Positions 17,450-26,294 of a DNA stretch of 42,984 bases are shown piece after piece. The stretch is from Deltaproteobacteria bacterium (GTDB lineage: Bacteria > Desulfobacterota > Binatia > HRBIN30): positions 1-42,984 of the forward strand of contig JACQEN010000200.1 in NCBI GenBank assembly GCA_016200585.1, written 5' to 3'. Below the pieces are notes generated by a model. That model saw only the letters and a list, made by a program, of their open reading frames with translations, did not search any database and was not told where the DNA came from. Position numbers and translations under genes: made by a program. The stretch's first letter is position 1; every line of letters starts with the position of its first letter.

Positions 17450-17649
17450 AGGTAAACCGTCGGCCAAAGGTCAAGCTGATTCGCTGGCCACGCAATGGAA
17501 CGGCACTTCCTTACGAGGTAGCAACCGCAACGGATCCAACCAGGTTGGGCGGCGGGGGGCGCTCCACCGCTGCGGAGCCTCGCCGCTCATGCACGGGCAA
17601 GCGCGATGGGCGCAACCCACAGGGATTGCCACCCACACGGTCTTCAATC

Positions 17650-17680
17650 TTGACACGGCGCGTCGCCAACGTGGTAAGGT
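17650..17680 (+). promoter_or_regulatory. Possible promoter with perfect -35 upstream of rSAM gene
   Basis: A perfect TTGACA (17650-17655) precedes a poor -10, TAAGGT (17675-17680), at a 19-base spacing. The start point would fall almost on the ATG at 17688, so a leaderless transcript is possible, or the true -10 is elsewhere. The rest of 17450-17687 shows nothing I can name. Confidence 0.25.
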
Positions 17681-17687
17681 GCGGTTG

Positions 17688-19352
17688 ATGCTCAGTACAT
17701 CCGAGCCGGCCGCGCAGGGCGCGTCGGAGTCGACTGCCAGGTCGGCTGCGCGCATCGCACTGATCCGGCCACCGGCGGTGTCGTCGTTGCACGCTTACAG
17801 CGCCGCGGTGGTACCGCCATTGGGTCCGGCATACATCGCCGCCGCCCTCGAGACCGCCGGCCACGAAGTGCACGTCGTCGATGCGTTGGGCGAAGCTCCT
17901 CTGTCGCGCTACCCGAGCGCTCATCCGCGGCTGGTGGCGCACGGCCTTACCATCCCGGAGATTGTCGCGCGGATTCCGCTCGACATTCAGGGCGTCGGAG
18001 TTTCGGTGATGTTCTCGCAGCAATGGCCCCATGTCGCGGCCTTGCTACGCGCCATTCGCTCAGCCTTTGCGGACGTTCCGATCTTCATCGGCGGCGAGCA
18101 TGCAACCGCAGCGTGGCGTTACGTTCTGGAAAACTGCCCCGAGGTGACCCTGTGCGCACTCGGCGAAGGCGAGGAAACGGTCGTCGACGTCGCCGACTGG
18201 ATTGCCGACGGCGGTTCGCTGGATAGGATACCGGGGATCGCCTTCCGACTGGACGATGGCATGGCGCACAAGACGCCGCCGCGCCAACGAATCCGCAGCG
18301 TCGATGAAATCCCGCGGCCGGCCTGGCACCTGTTCCCGCTCGAAAACTATCTGTCGAAGGGGTTCGGACACGGTGTCCACCTCGGGCGTTCGATTCCGAT
18401 GCTGGCGACGCGCGGTTGTCCCTATCGCTGCACGTTCTGCTCGAGCCCCGACATGTGGACGACGCGTTACTACGTGCGCCCCGTCGCCGCGGTTGTCGAC
18501 GAAATCGAATACTACGTCGAACGCTACGGAATTTCGAACATCGACTTTGAAGATTTGACGGCGTTCATCAAGCGCGACTGGATCCTGGCCTTTTGCCACG
18601 AGCTCGAGCGGCGCGGCTTGCGCGTCACCTACCAGCTGCCGAGCGGCACGCGTTCCGAGGCTCTGGACGCAGACGTCCTAACGGCCTTGGCGCGCAGCGG
18701 TTGTCGCAATTTGACGTACGCGCCGGAATCGGGCTCGGCGCGAACGCTCAAGGACATCAAGAAGAAGGTGAATCCCAAGCGCGTCCTCGAATCCATGCGT
18801 ATCGCCAAGAGCGTCGGGGTCAACATCAAGGCCAATCTCATGATCGGATTTCCCGACGAGACGCGCCGCGACCTGCTGAAAACTTTGTGGTTTGGACTGC
18901 GCGCCTCGTGGATGGGAGTCGACGACATCCCGCTCTTCCCGTTTTCGCCGTATCCCGGAACCAGTCTGTACGAAGACCTGCGGCGCGAGGGGAAACTCCC
19001 GGCGCCGGACGACGACTACTTCGCCGGGCTCGGGTACATGGACATGATGCGCGCTCCGTCGTCGTCGCGGCATATCGGAACTCTCGAGCTCAACCTCTAT
19101 CGCATCCTCGGAATGAGCGCGTTTTATGTGCTCAGCTATGCTCGGCGTCCGTGGCGAGTATGGCGGACGATTCGCAACGTTCGCGCCGGACGGAGTGAGA
19201 CGGTACTCGAACAGCGCCTCGTCGAATCAAAACGTCGGCGCGTCATTCGCAAGTGGCCGGTGTCGGGATTCCATGAATCAGCAAATGGGGCGTCGACGGC
19301 AACTGCGGACACCGCTCGCCTGGCGCCGTCCCTTCCATCCGCAGCGCAGTGA
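17688..19352 (+). CDS. B12-binding-type radical SAM protein
   Basis: 554 residues. The N-terminal B12-type domain reads RIALIRPPAVSS (22-33), a VVPPLGPAYIAAALETAGHE segment (41-60), VGVSVMFS, and PIFIGGEHAT at 131-140. The rSAM motif C244-C248-C251 (TRGCPYRCTFC) follows, with NIDFEDLTAF, LTYAPESGS and NLMIGFPDET as later barrel strands. This is the standard B12-rSAM layout, whose members methylate or rearrange lipids, antibiotics and bacteriochlorophyll precursors. The last 60 residues are low-complexity Ala/Ser-rich. ATG 17688 has AAGGT upstream; the frame is open for 91 more codons but they resemble noncoding sequence. It is divergent from the GT2/GT39 unit. Confidence 0.83.
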   Translation: MLSTSEPAAQGASESTARSAARIALIRPPAVSSLHAYSAAVVPPLGPAYIAAALETAGHEVHVVDALGEAPLSRYPSAHPRLVAHGLTIPEIVARIPLDIQGVGVSVMFSQQWPHVAALLRAIRSAFADVPIFIGGEHATAAWRYVLENCPEVTLCALGEGEETVVDVADWIADGGSLDRIPGIAFRLDDGMAHKTPPRQRIRSVDEIPRPAWHLFPLENYLSKGFGHGVHLGRSIPMLATRGCPYRCTFCSSPDMWTTRYYVRPVAAVVDEIEYYVERYGISNIDFEDLTAFIKRDWILAFCHELERRGLRVTYQLPSGTRSEALDADVLTALARSGCRNLTYAPESGSARTLKDIKKKVNPKRVLESMRIAKSVGVNIKANLMIGFPDETRRDLLKTLWFGLRASWMGVDDIPLFPFSPYPGTSLYEDLRREGKLPAPDDDYFAGLGYMDMMRAPSSSRHIGTLELNLYRILGMSAFYVLSYARRPWRVWRTIRNVRAGRSETVLEQRLVESKRRRVIRKWPVSGFHESANGASTATADTARLAPSLPSAAQ

Positions 19353-19437
19353 GTCGCACCACAGCCACCGAGGCTTCGAGGCAACGCAGCGCCTGGACCG
19401 TTCACCTAACGGGCGGATCTAAGCCTGCATTGTCACC

Positions 19438-20913
19438 ATGAAGGTTCTAACTTGCATCCGCGACGAGTTGCGACTGCGGCCTTGGAAGGCAATCGAGATC
19501 CTGCTCGCTCTCGTCTTCCTCATCGGCCTCGTCGAAAATCCAGGCGTCTGGACATTCGCTCGCATTTGGCTGACTGCCTTCTCCTTTTCAGCTGAGGCAC
19601 TGATTCCGCTGCTTGCCGCGGACAGCGCCGCGACTTTCGTCGAGCTGGCGCGAGTGCTGTTGCGAATACTCCTGGCGTTTGCACCGGCCGTCTTGGCGAT
19701 CTACCGGGCGCCATGGCATCGACGTCTGTGGCTCGTACCCGTAGTTCTGATCTTGGTGGTCGTCAGCTCGCCGGTGTCGCTGGCGGCTGGTGCAACGGCT
19801 TTGCGCTGGCTGTTGTTAGTGAGCGCCTCGGCAATAGCCCTCCTCGCGCAACGTTTCCGATGGTTCGGCTGGGTACTTCTGGTGCCCGTCCTCCTGCTTT
19901 TCGAGTGCGCACCGAGTCACGTACTGGCACCGTGGCGCACGGCAAAGCGCGCCGACCGAGAGCAACTGCTTGCCCGGTGCCAGCAACACGACGGGGAGCG
20001 AGCCGAAAATCTCACCAGCGACCAATTGATGCCTTACCATGGCGTCAACGCCCTCACAGACGATCTTGCCTTGCTCAGTGGCGAGGGCGCCGAAGACGGC
20101 GACATGCGCGGGTGGGCCGGAGATCGGCGTGTTGGCTCGTGGTGGTTGCGACGCGTCAACGGGCGATTTCGCTTCGAGCTCCCATCGAGCGCTAGTGGGA
20201 ACCTGTGGCGTGGCTGTATCTTGGACGGGACGATCTGGATTGCGCGCGCCAACTTCGCGGTCGGCGTAAAACGCTTACCGGAGGGGGGAAGCGTGCCCGA
20301 AGAGGTCTACCGCATCGGCATCCCTTCCAGGGACATCGATTTCGGGGAAACGGCATGCGACCCGCAGCACCATCGCGTGTACATTTCCGAGGCCACCGAA
20401 GGTGGCCTGTGGTCGTTCGATCCGCTGCACCAGGATTTCCGGCGCGTTCAAATCGGCGGCATCGTTCTCTTGCCCAAGTTCAGACGGGATGGTCAATTGG
20501 TTTTGACCAACACCGGCACGTTGATGACTTTCGATCCGGGCGGGCAGCGCATCACGCAGAGCCTAGCGGCAGGCCTGATGATCAGCGGTTTCGACATTTG
20601 CGACAAGGACGGTTCTGTCGCCGTCGCCGATGTCGCGGGGCGCCTGCGGGTGTTCCGCTTGAGCGCTGGCGGGCGATATGAATTTGCATGGGGGGTTTCG
20701 ATGTTTGCGCCACGCCGTGTGGCTTGGGGCCGGGACTGCACCCGGCTGGCTCTGACCTCCGGCGACGATCGACGCGTCTTCATGGTCGATACAGACAAGC
20801 ACAGCATCAACCAGACGTTCACCGCCGGCCCAGCGCTACGCGAAGTCGCCGCAACCGGGCCTCGCGAGCTTTCGGTGACAGATGTGTGCGGCGTTACCAG
20901 CTACCGCTGGTAA
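19438..20913 (+). CDS. Membrane protein with C-terminal beta-propeller
   Basis: 491 residues. Five or so hydrophobic helices lie in residues 18-165, followed by a soluble, probably periplasmic part. From about 225 onwards short repeats pair a strand ending in an aromatic-Asp step with a 'value' strand (for example GLWSFDP, GTLMTFDP, GRLRVFR, RVFMVDT), the pattern of a YncE/NHL-like propeller. Cysteines are scattered and no CxxCH is present, so it is not itself a cytochrome. The architecture matches the proteins encoded at 22095 and 28525, which sit beside multihaem cytochrome genes. I infer a membrane-anchored sensor, scaffold or electron-transfer partner. ATG 19438 follows an 85-base gap after the rSAM gene. 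Confidence 0.65.
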   Translation: MKVLTCIRDELRLRPWKAIEILLALVFLIGLVENPGVWTFARIWLTAFSFSAEALIPLLAADSAATFVELARVLLRILLAFAPAVLAIYRAPWHRRLWLVPVVLILVVVSSPVSLAAGATALRWLLLVSASAIALLAQRFRWFGWVLLVPVLLLFECAPSHVLAPWRTAKRADREQLLARCQQHDGERAENLTSDQLMPYHGVNALTDDLALLSGEGAEDGDMRGWAGDRRVGSWWLRRVNGRFRFELPSSASGNLWRGCILDGTIWIARANFAVGVKRLPEGGSVPEEVYRIGIPSRDIDFGETACDPQHHRVYISEATEGGLWSFDPLHQDFRRVQIGGIVLLPKFRRDGQLVLTNTGTLMTFDPGGQRITQSLAAGLMISGFDICDKDGSVAVADVAGRLRVFRLSAGGRYEFAWGVSMFAPRRVAWGRDCTRLALTSGDDRRVFMVDTDKHSINQTFTAGPALREVAATGPRELSVTDVCGVTSYRW

Positions 20914-20934
20914 CCTAACCCTAATCTGACAAAA

Positions 20935-20970
20935 GATTTCACCGCAAAGGCGCGAAGACGCAGAGAAGAG
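20935..20970 (+). repeat. Intergenic CGCAAAGG-type repeat fragment
   Basis: The stretch CACCGCAAAGGCGCGAAG followed by ACGCAGAGAAGAG contains degenerate copies of an 8-9 base unit (CGCAAAGG, CGCGAAGA, CGCAGAGA). From memory, similar 'CGCAAAGACGC' strings occur in intergenic DNA of many environmental bacterial genomes. It lies just after a stop codon in the 152-base gap before the cupin gene. Confidence 0.45.
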
Positions 20971-21065
20971 AAGGCTCAGGGTGTGAAATGGCCGGAAACG
21001 GAGAGCTCATTTTCAATGGGCTTTGATTTGCCACACTCGGTGGTTTGGCGAGCTGCGGGGCACGG

Positions 21066-22109
21066 ATGGAAGCTTTCCCCGGAATGAATCGTATTCCCGC
21101 AGGGGAAAGAGCAGCGTTCAACCTGCTCTTTCTCCTCGAGCACTACTTTCCCAAGAGCCGCCGCATCCAGCACATGCGCGAATCGGCGCGCCGGCGTGCC
21201 GTTGCGCATCTTCAACGCGGCCCCAAGGGCAAACTGATCGAAGTCCAGAGAGTCAAGGACATTTCCGCGAGCGATTTCCGCAAATCCTTTCTGTCCAAAG
21301 GCATCCCTCTGATCATCGAAAACGGATCGGCAAACTGGCCCTTGGCCAGCCGCTGGTCGTTCGAAAAGTTCCACCAACGCTACGGCCACGAAACCATCAA
21401 ACTGGTGCAACGCAAAGGCGTCGCGGCCGATGACGAAATCATCGAAGGCAAGGAGTTCTCCGAAGAAATCCAGTTCGGTGCATTTCTCGACCAGGTCACG
21501 AACGGCGGCACGAAGTACATGCGTTTCTCGCCCCTGCTCGAGAAATTCCCTGAATTGCTCGACGACTTCGATCACGACTTCTTCAAACGAATGGCCGGAA
21601 ACAGTTGGGGTCTGACCTACCAGTTGTTCATGGGCGCCACCGGTACCTTCACGCCGATGCACAACGCCATGACCTCATTCTTCTTCGTCAACGTCTGCGG
21701 CATCAAACGTTGGGCCCTGATCCCGAACCACTACTTGCCGATCTTGAACCCAAGTGCCGACGGCTTCGGCTACAACCACTCAAAGGCGCAAGCCGATCTC
21801 TCCAACGTAACGGACTTCCCGGGTCTCGAATGCATCGACAGGATGGAAGCGGTCATGCAACCCGGGGATATCCTGTTTCTGCCTTCCTGGATGTGGCACT
21901 CGGTCCGCAACGAAGCTCCGACCATCGGCGTACGCTGCGGATTCATCTACCCGAAAGGGATGGCAACCGAAGCAACAACCCTTTCGTTCATCCGACTCTT
22001 CGCGGCCCGCAACCCATCGACGCTCGAGGCGCTGTACTACGTCTTGTTCAAGCGCAACCTGCCGGAGCGCGACAAGTGGCTGCTTACGGCAAAGCTAATC
22101 CGCAGGTAG
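21066..22109 (+). CDS. Cupin_8/JmjC-like protein with HxA in place of HxD
   Basis: About 347 residues. The fold matches the first cupin: PLIIENGSANWP at 81-92, a YQLFMGATGTFTPMHNAMTS segment near 185-204, CGIKRWALIP with K214, and GDILFLPSWMWHSV with H278. Aligned to SAPLHRDVAEN of the 7708 protein, H199-N-A201 replaces His-x-Asp, so one iron ligand is missing. Fe/2-oxoglutarate halogenases show the same Asp-to-Ala/Gly change, leaving a site for halide; many cupin-like proteins with lost ligands are simply inactive. Neither option can be chosen from sequence. ATG 21066 is used; TTG 21045 and ATG 21084 are alternatives. The 3' end overlaps the opposing gene by 15 bp. Confidence 0.78.
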   Translation: MEAFPGMNRIPAGERAAFNLLFLLEHYFPKSRRIQHMRESARRRAVAHLQRGPKGKLIEVQRVKDISASDFRKSFLSKGIPLIIENGSANWPLASRWSFEKFHQRYGHETIKLVQRKGVAADDEIIEGKEFSEEIQFGAFLDQVTNGGTKYMRFSPLLEKFPELLDDFDHDFFKRMAGNSWGLTYQLFMGATGTFTPMHNAMTSFFFVNVCGIKRWALIPNHYLPILNPSADGFGYNHSKAQADLSNVTDFPGLECIDRMEAVMQPGDILFLPSWMWHSVRNEAPTIGVRCGFIYPKGMATEATTLSFIRLFAARNPSTLEALYYVLFKRNLPERDKWLLTAKLIRR

Positions 22110-23723
22110 CCGCGGATCTCGCAACGCAATCCGACAGATCCCATCGTCGGTCGCGGCCCACAGGGTTTTGTGTGCCGGGTCGAGAAACAGATTCCTGCAC
22201 AAGCGACCGCACCAGGCGATGCGTTCGGCGCTCTGCGTCGTTGCGTCAACCCGGAAGACGTCGCCATACAGCGAGCACGTGTAGAGAGCACCGGAGCCCG
22301 GATCGCGCTGCAGGTCGCGCGCCCCGAATCCTGTGACGATACGGTACAGAACGCGGTAAGAGCTCGTGTCGACTCCGATCACCTCTCCGGTGAGCGGTCG
22401 GGCACCCCAGAGCACATGGTGTTGCGAATCAAGCACCGTCTCATACACATCGAGGGTCGACGCCCTCTGCGTCAGGGCCAGAGAGTCGAGGTTCCATTCG
22501 TACAAGCCTCCGTCCTCCATCGCGCTCGAGACGTAGATGAGGCGCGAACGGAGATCGGGGGTAAAATGCCAAACGCCCCAGTAGGCAGCCGAAAGATCCC
22601 CGCTAGAACCGGCCGCCCCGGTGTCGCGATTCATGACGACATAGTGCGACTTCCACTCGCTCACGGTGAAGACATTCCCGGTGGCCGGATCCTCGGCAAA
22701 GGCCCACGGCGACCCCTTGTGCAACAAATCGTGGCGCAGCTCCGCAGCCGGAAGAGGCGCAATGCGCTGCCCCGGCGCTGGACTCTTCCACCAGCCCAAA
22801 CCACCGAGCAATTGAACATAGAAACCGTTCGTCGGAGACTCCCAAATTCGCTGCGGATACCTGAGATCCGCCGCCCCGATCACGTAGCTCTCGTGCGCTT
22901 CGCCATAGGGATTTGTCAGGACATGAATCTGCTCTCTGTCCGTCCACAGCAACTCGGCAGGCTGACCAACAAGATGGAGGTCATAGGTCCAATGGTTGAG
23001 GATACGTTCGGGCGGCGCGCCTCTAGGCCGCAAGCGAGCTGTCGTGACTCCCACCGTAACCAGGGAAGCAGCGCATACGACCGAGAGCCCCCACATTCGA
23101 AGGGCACGGCTGGCGGAAACCGAAGATGCTGGCGTGGTTCGCAGCGCCACCAACCAAGACCCCAGGAGAGACACAAGAGCGGTCGGAACGAAGCGATGCA
23201 GCGGGCTGACAATTTCCGGCACGTCGTGTTGCATGGGCACACCGATCGTGAGCCCAAGACAAAGTCCACACGCAAGAAGGATCATCGATAAGATCGGCAA
23301 GCGCCGGCAACGCCAGAGATAGAACGCCGGCAGAAGTGCAAGCGGGAAGCAAAGTGCTCCCCATGAGTGGTCCATCACGTAGCCAAAGAAGCAAACCATT
23401 GCCGATAGCCACGCCGGGATAATCACCAACAGCGTATCCACCAAACCGACGGTGATCGGCCGCGTCCGACGCCAGGCAAGAAGTACAGCGGTGACGAGTA
23501 GCCACACGTAGCCGTGGTGCACTACGAAGAAATCGAAGGTACCCACCAGGACCCTAGGTCCCGATCCAAGCACCTCAAGAAGGATTCTTTCCGGAATTGA
23601 AATCCAGTTTCGGCCCCACTGTAGGGCCGCAGAGTAGGCAAGCAGCGAGAGGAACGCTGCGGTCGTGCCCAGAAATACGCCATTCCCGACCAGGCGTTCG
23701 AACGTCGCGCGCAGCCCGCTCAT
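22095..23723 (-). CDS. Membrane protein with C-terminal beta-propeller, beside cytochrome gene
   Basis: 542 residues. About seven hydrophobic helices fill residues 12-235. The C-terminal 300 residues carry propeller-like repeats (QIHVLTNP, GNVFTVSEW, GGLYEWNL, GEVIGVDTSSYRVLYRI, YGDVFRVD, KTLWAATDDGICRI). It lies 49 bases downstream of the five-haem cytochrome gene on the same strand, so the two form an operon and probably a complex. Overall architecture equals that of the 19438 and 28525 products, though sequence identity looks low. ATG 23723 has AGG four bases upstream; a TTG at 23786 would overlap the cytochrome gene. The last 15 bases are shared, antisense, with the cupin gene. Confidence 0.68.
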   Translation of the reverse strand: MSGLRATFERLVGNGVFLGTTAAFLSLLAYSAALQWGRNWISIPERILLEVLGSGPRVLVGTFDFFVVHHGYVWLLVTAVLLAWRRTRPITVGLVDTLLVIIPAWLSAMVCFFGYVMDHSWGALCFPLALLPAFYLWRCRRLPILSMILLACGLCLGLTIGVPMQHDVPEIVSPLHRFVPTALVSLLGSWLVALRTTPASSVSASRALRMWGLSVVCAASLVTVGVTTARLRPRGAPPERILNHWTYDLHLVGQPAELLWTDREQIHVLTNPYGEAHESYVIGAADLRYPQRIWESPTNGFYVQLLGGLGWWKSPAPGQRIAPLPAAELRHDLLHKGSPWAFAEDPATGNVFTVSEWKSHYVVMNRDTGAAGSSGDLSAAYWGVWHFTPDLRSRLIYVSSAMEDGGLYEWNLDSLALTQRASTLDVYETVLDSQHHVLWGARPLTGEVIGVDTSSYRVLYRIVTGFGARDLQRDPGSGALYTCSLYGDVFRVDATTQSAERIAWCGRLCRNLFLDPAHKTLWAATDDGICRIALRDPRLPAD

Positions 23724-23772
23724 CGTGCCTGTGGATGTCAAAATCGGACCAAGCCCAAGAAGCAATCTGCGG

Positions 23773-25926
23773 CTACTGCGCCGCAACCAAGGGCCCGGGA
23801 ACCTGAAGCTCTACAGTGGCCAGACGGTGCGAAGGAAACACTTTCATTTCATCGCGCCAGGCCCAGCGACTGAACGCAGGTTTGTAACGACGATAGCGCC
23901 ATTGAGCTCTCACCTTTGCACCTGCAGGAGCTTCCTCCGAACGCAAAACGATCTCATGGACGAGCGCGCGCTCAAAACCGATGGTCGACAGTTCGACGCG
24001 CGCTACACGGTCGATCGCGTGCTCAGACAATTCATTGCCGTCCGTATCGAAAACGCTTCCACCGAGACGAGGCGCGCGTGGATCGATCGCGCCAGTGATA
24101 GGATCGCAGCCGATCACGGTATGCCATTCACCTTGCGGCACCTGAACGAGCACCTCGAGCCAGTATTGGGAAAGATCGGGTGGACCGCTCGGGAAATCAT
24201 GGCCAACCTTGTGGTTCGTGCTGGTCACGGTCAGTACGACCGCTCCGTCACCCGCTGGCTTTATCGTCGCCGACATGTCCAGCACTTTCCGATGCTCGAC
24301 ATAGTCCTCAAATGCGTTAATCCGCGTGTCGCGGATCAGGTGGAGATAGTTACGTTCCCAGTCCGAAACCTTGTGGTCGCCATCGAGAAACAGCCGGAGG
24401 AAGTCCGCCGTCTCGCGAAGATCCTCAGCGAGGAAGGGTTCGTCCGGGGAGAAGTCGTTGGGAATCGCCTCCGGGAGATCGAGCGCGATGCCCGGAAAAA
24501 CGTGATCCGGTCGGGCATGCATGCTCTTTTCTTCCAGGTGCGGGTAGGCGTCGAGGTTGTTGTGGCATTTTTGACAGGTAACGCCCCGCTTCTCGAGCTC
24601 ACTGCGTTGCCAACCGAGAAGCTCGTCGAACATGACGACGTCGTTGCCGGCGACGTCGACGTGGTGCTCACCGTGACACGCCCCGCACATCTCGGAGCTG
24701 TGCATGTATTCATGGAAGTATTTCCGGCGGTGAAAATACGCATCCTGGTTGAGGTATCCGCGCCGCAAGTCGTCGAGGTCGGCGCGATCCGGAACCCACG
24801 GGAAGGGGGTATCACGCTCAATTCGAAAATTTGCTGAGAAGCGTCCATACTGCGGAAGCGGAGGCGCCCGAAAGTGACAACCTTCGCAGCTCACACCGTC
24901 GCGCGCGTAGGCTTTGACGGCAGACCAGTCCTGCCGCGCATACGCACCGCTCGCTACAGCAAGTGGGTTGTGACAGGTCGCGCAGAACATCTCGGCATCG
25001 CGACCCCTTCGTGCAACGAAGGCTTCCGAAGCGCGAAGATAGGCAACTGTTTGGGAGGCAAAACGGTGGGCACTGCCGTGCCATTGCCTGTAGGGACCGA
25101 CGTGACACTCGGCCTGCGCACAGCTCCGGGAGGCTTGGAACAATTCCGGGTCGAGGGAGCCGACTAATGTCACCTGCTCTTTTGCGATGTGTACCGAAGC
25201 CTGCGGCATGGTTCGGTAACTCAGGTCTTGCGGCACCGCCCGCGCCAACGACCGAGTCTGGTATGCAACCCACCCAGCCTGCACCACAAGCAGTCCGGCA
25301 ACCGTAGCGTACCAAACGCGCGGCAAACGATACGCGGCGCTGGACGGCGTGCGCCGCCGGCGCGCGCGCGCGTGTGCCCACATGAGCAAGGGGACCGCCG
25401 GCGTGAGCGCGAGATGCGTCCAGTGGTAGAACGTCGTACGCATCGACGTCCATCCCGCTGCCATGACGTAGCCGGTGTCGATCACCCCCCCGAGCGCCAG
25501 CATCACGCCGACCGCGGTCGCGTAGCTCTGCCACGCATAGCCGCGGCGGGAGCGCCACCACAGCCATGCAGCGAGTACGCCGCCCAAAAGGATGCCGATG
25601 ATCGTCGCTGCTTGAAATGGAACTTCGATGAAGAACAGACAAAAGAATACTACGACCCAAACGACCAACCAGGGCAAGAAGGTCCACGGTGCACCAATGC
25701 GCAGAGTGTGGGCTGCCAGGTACCAGACACCAAGCGGCACGAAAAGGATCCCCAGCAGGACGTGCAGCTTCGAAAGGACGTAGAACGGAAGGTTGGGTTC
25801 CAAATGCAGCAGGGCAAGAGCCGCACCGCTGGCGATGAGCAATACCAGCAATGCCAACAGGACCGCCAAGATCACGGGCGGTACCGGGCTCCTTCTGACA
25901 GCTGACGGAGGACCGCCCAACGCCAT
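23773..25926 (-). CDS. Membrane-anchored five-haem cytochrome c with b-type-like domain
   Basis: 717 residues. The N-terminal 220 residues hold about six helices with two spaced His pairs, H55/H73 and H171/H185, suitable for b-haem ligation across the inner membrane. A further helix near 203-220 leads to the periplasmic part. Haem c motifs are CAQAECH (269-275, unusual CX4CH), CATCH (315), CEGCH (347), CGACH (414) and CQKCH (451). A C-terminal beta domain contains GHDFPSGPPDLSQYWLEV near 575-592, shared with the other cytochromes here. It may oxidise quinol and pass electrons to periplasmic acceptors, like fused b/c proteins such as CbcL (domain order differs). ATG 25926 is chosen over TTG 26001. 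The propeller gene follows in the same operon. Confidence 0.8.
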   Translation of the reverse strand: MALGGPPSAVRRSPVPPVILAVLLALLVLLIASGAALALLHLEPNLPFYVLSKLHVLLGILFVPLGVWYLAAHTLRIGAPWTFLPWLVVWVVVFFCLFFIEVPFQAATIIGILLGGVLAAWLWWRSRRGYAWQSYATAVGVMLALGGVIDTGYVMAAGWTSMRTTFYHWTHLALTPAVPLLMWAHARARRRRTPSSAAYRLPRVWYATVAGLLVVQAGWVAYQTRSLARAVPQDLSYRTMPQASVHIAKEQVTLVGSLDPELFQASRSCAQAECHVGPYRQWHGSAHRFASQTVAYLRASEAFVARRGRDAEMFCATCHNPLAVASGAYARQDWSAVKAYARDGVSCEGCHFRAPPLPQYGRFSANFRIERDTPFPWVPDRADLDDLRRGYLNQDAYFHRRKYFHEYMHSSEMCGACHGEHHVDVAGNDVVMFDELLGWQRSELEKRGVTCQKCHNNLDAYPHLEEKSMHARPDHVFPGIALDLPEAIPNDFSPDEPFLAEDLRETADFLRLFLDGDHKVSDWERNYLHLIRDTRINAFEDYVEHRKVLDMSATIKPAGDGAVVLTVTSTNHKVGHDFPSGPPDLSQYWLEVLVQVPQGEWHTVIGCDPITGAIDPRAPRLGGSVFDTDGNELSEHAIDRVARVELSTIGFERALVHEIVLRSEEAPAGAKVRAQWRYRRYKPAFSRWAWRDEMKVFPSHRLATVELQVPGPLVAAQ

Positions 25927-26294
25927 GCTCAACGGCTCGCCGGAGACGCGGGTGCGACGGCGTCGGCAAGATACGCGAGCCGTCGCAAAGCCGCCTTGCA
26001 AGCCGAGGACAGGCCAGCTCCAGTCGTCTCCTTGCCAGGCGGAAACATTACCCCAGCGACACTCGCGTCAGGGCTGTGAACGCGGGCCAATCGGCACATC
26101 TCGTTAATCTATCCACGTCGTGCGACGCTAACAAAGGCCTGCCGAACGTGTCAACGCACCAGACCTGGCACCAGACCTCGAGGACCAGTCTGCGAGCACC
26201 AGCGCTCGTCGACAAAACCCCGGGCTGCGTCACGCGATGCCAAGCAAAGTCGGCCTTGACAGCGGTCTGACGGTCCTAGTACAGCTGCCCTATC
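25927..26294. other. Divergent intergenic region with 12-base tandem repeat
   Basis: No gene is supported between the cytochrome operon (minus) and the spermidine-synthase-like gene (plus). ACCAGACCT occurs at 26158-26166 and again at 26170-26178, so a 12-base unit is duplicated in tandem. No convincing promoter pair was found; part may encode the extra N-terminus if TTG 26001 is the true cytochrome start. Confidence 0.35.

Noticed and set aside
21066-22109. Annotation as a halogenase
   Set aside because: The HxA change alone does not prove halogenation. Many cupin-like proteins have lost metal ligands and are inactive, so the call stays at the family level.
23665-24837. Plus-strand open frame of 390 codons opposite the cytochrome gene
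   Set aside because: The minus strand carries four CXXCH motifs and the conserved beta-domain signature over the same bases, so the plus frame is a shadow.
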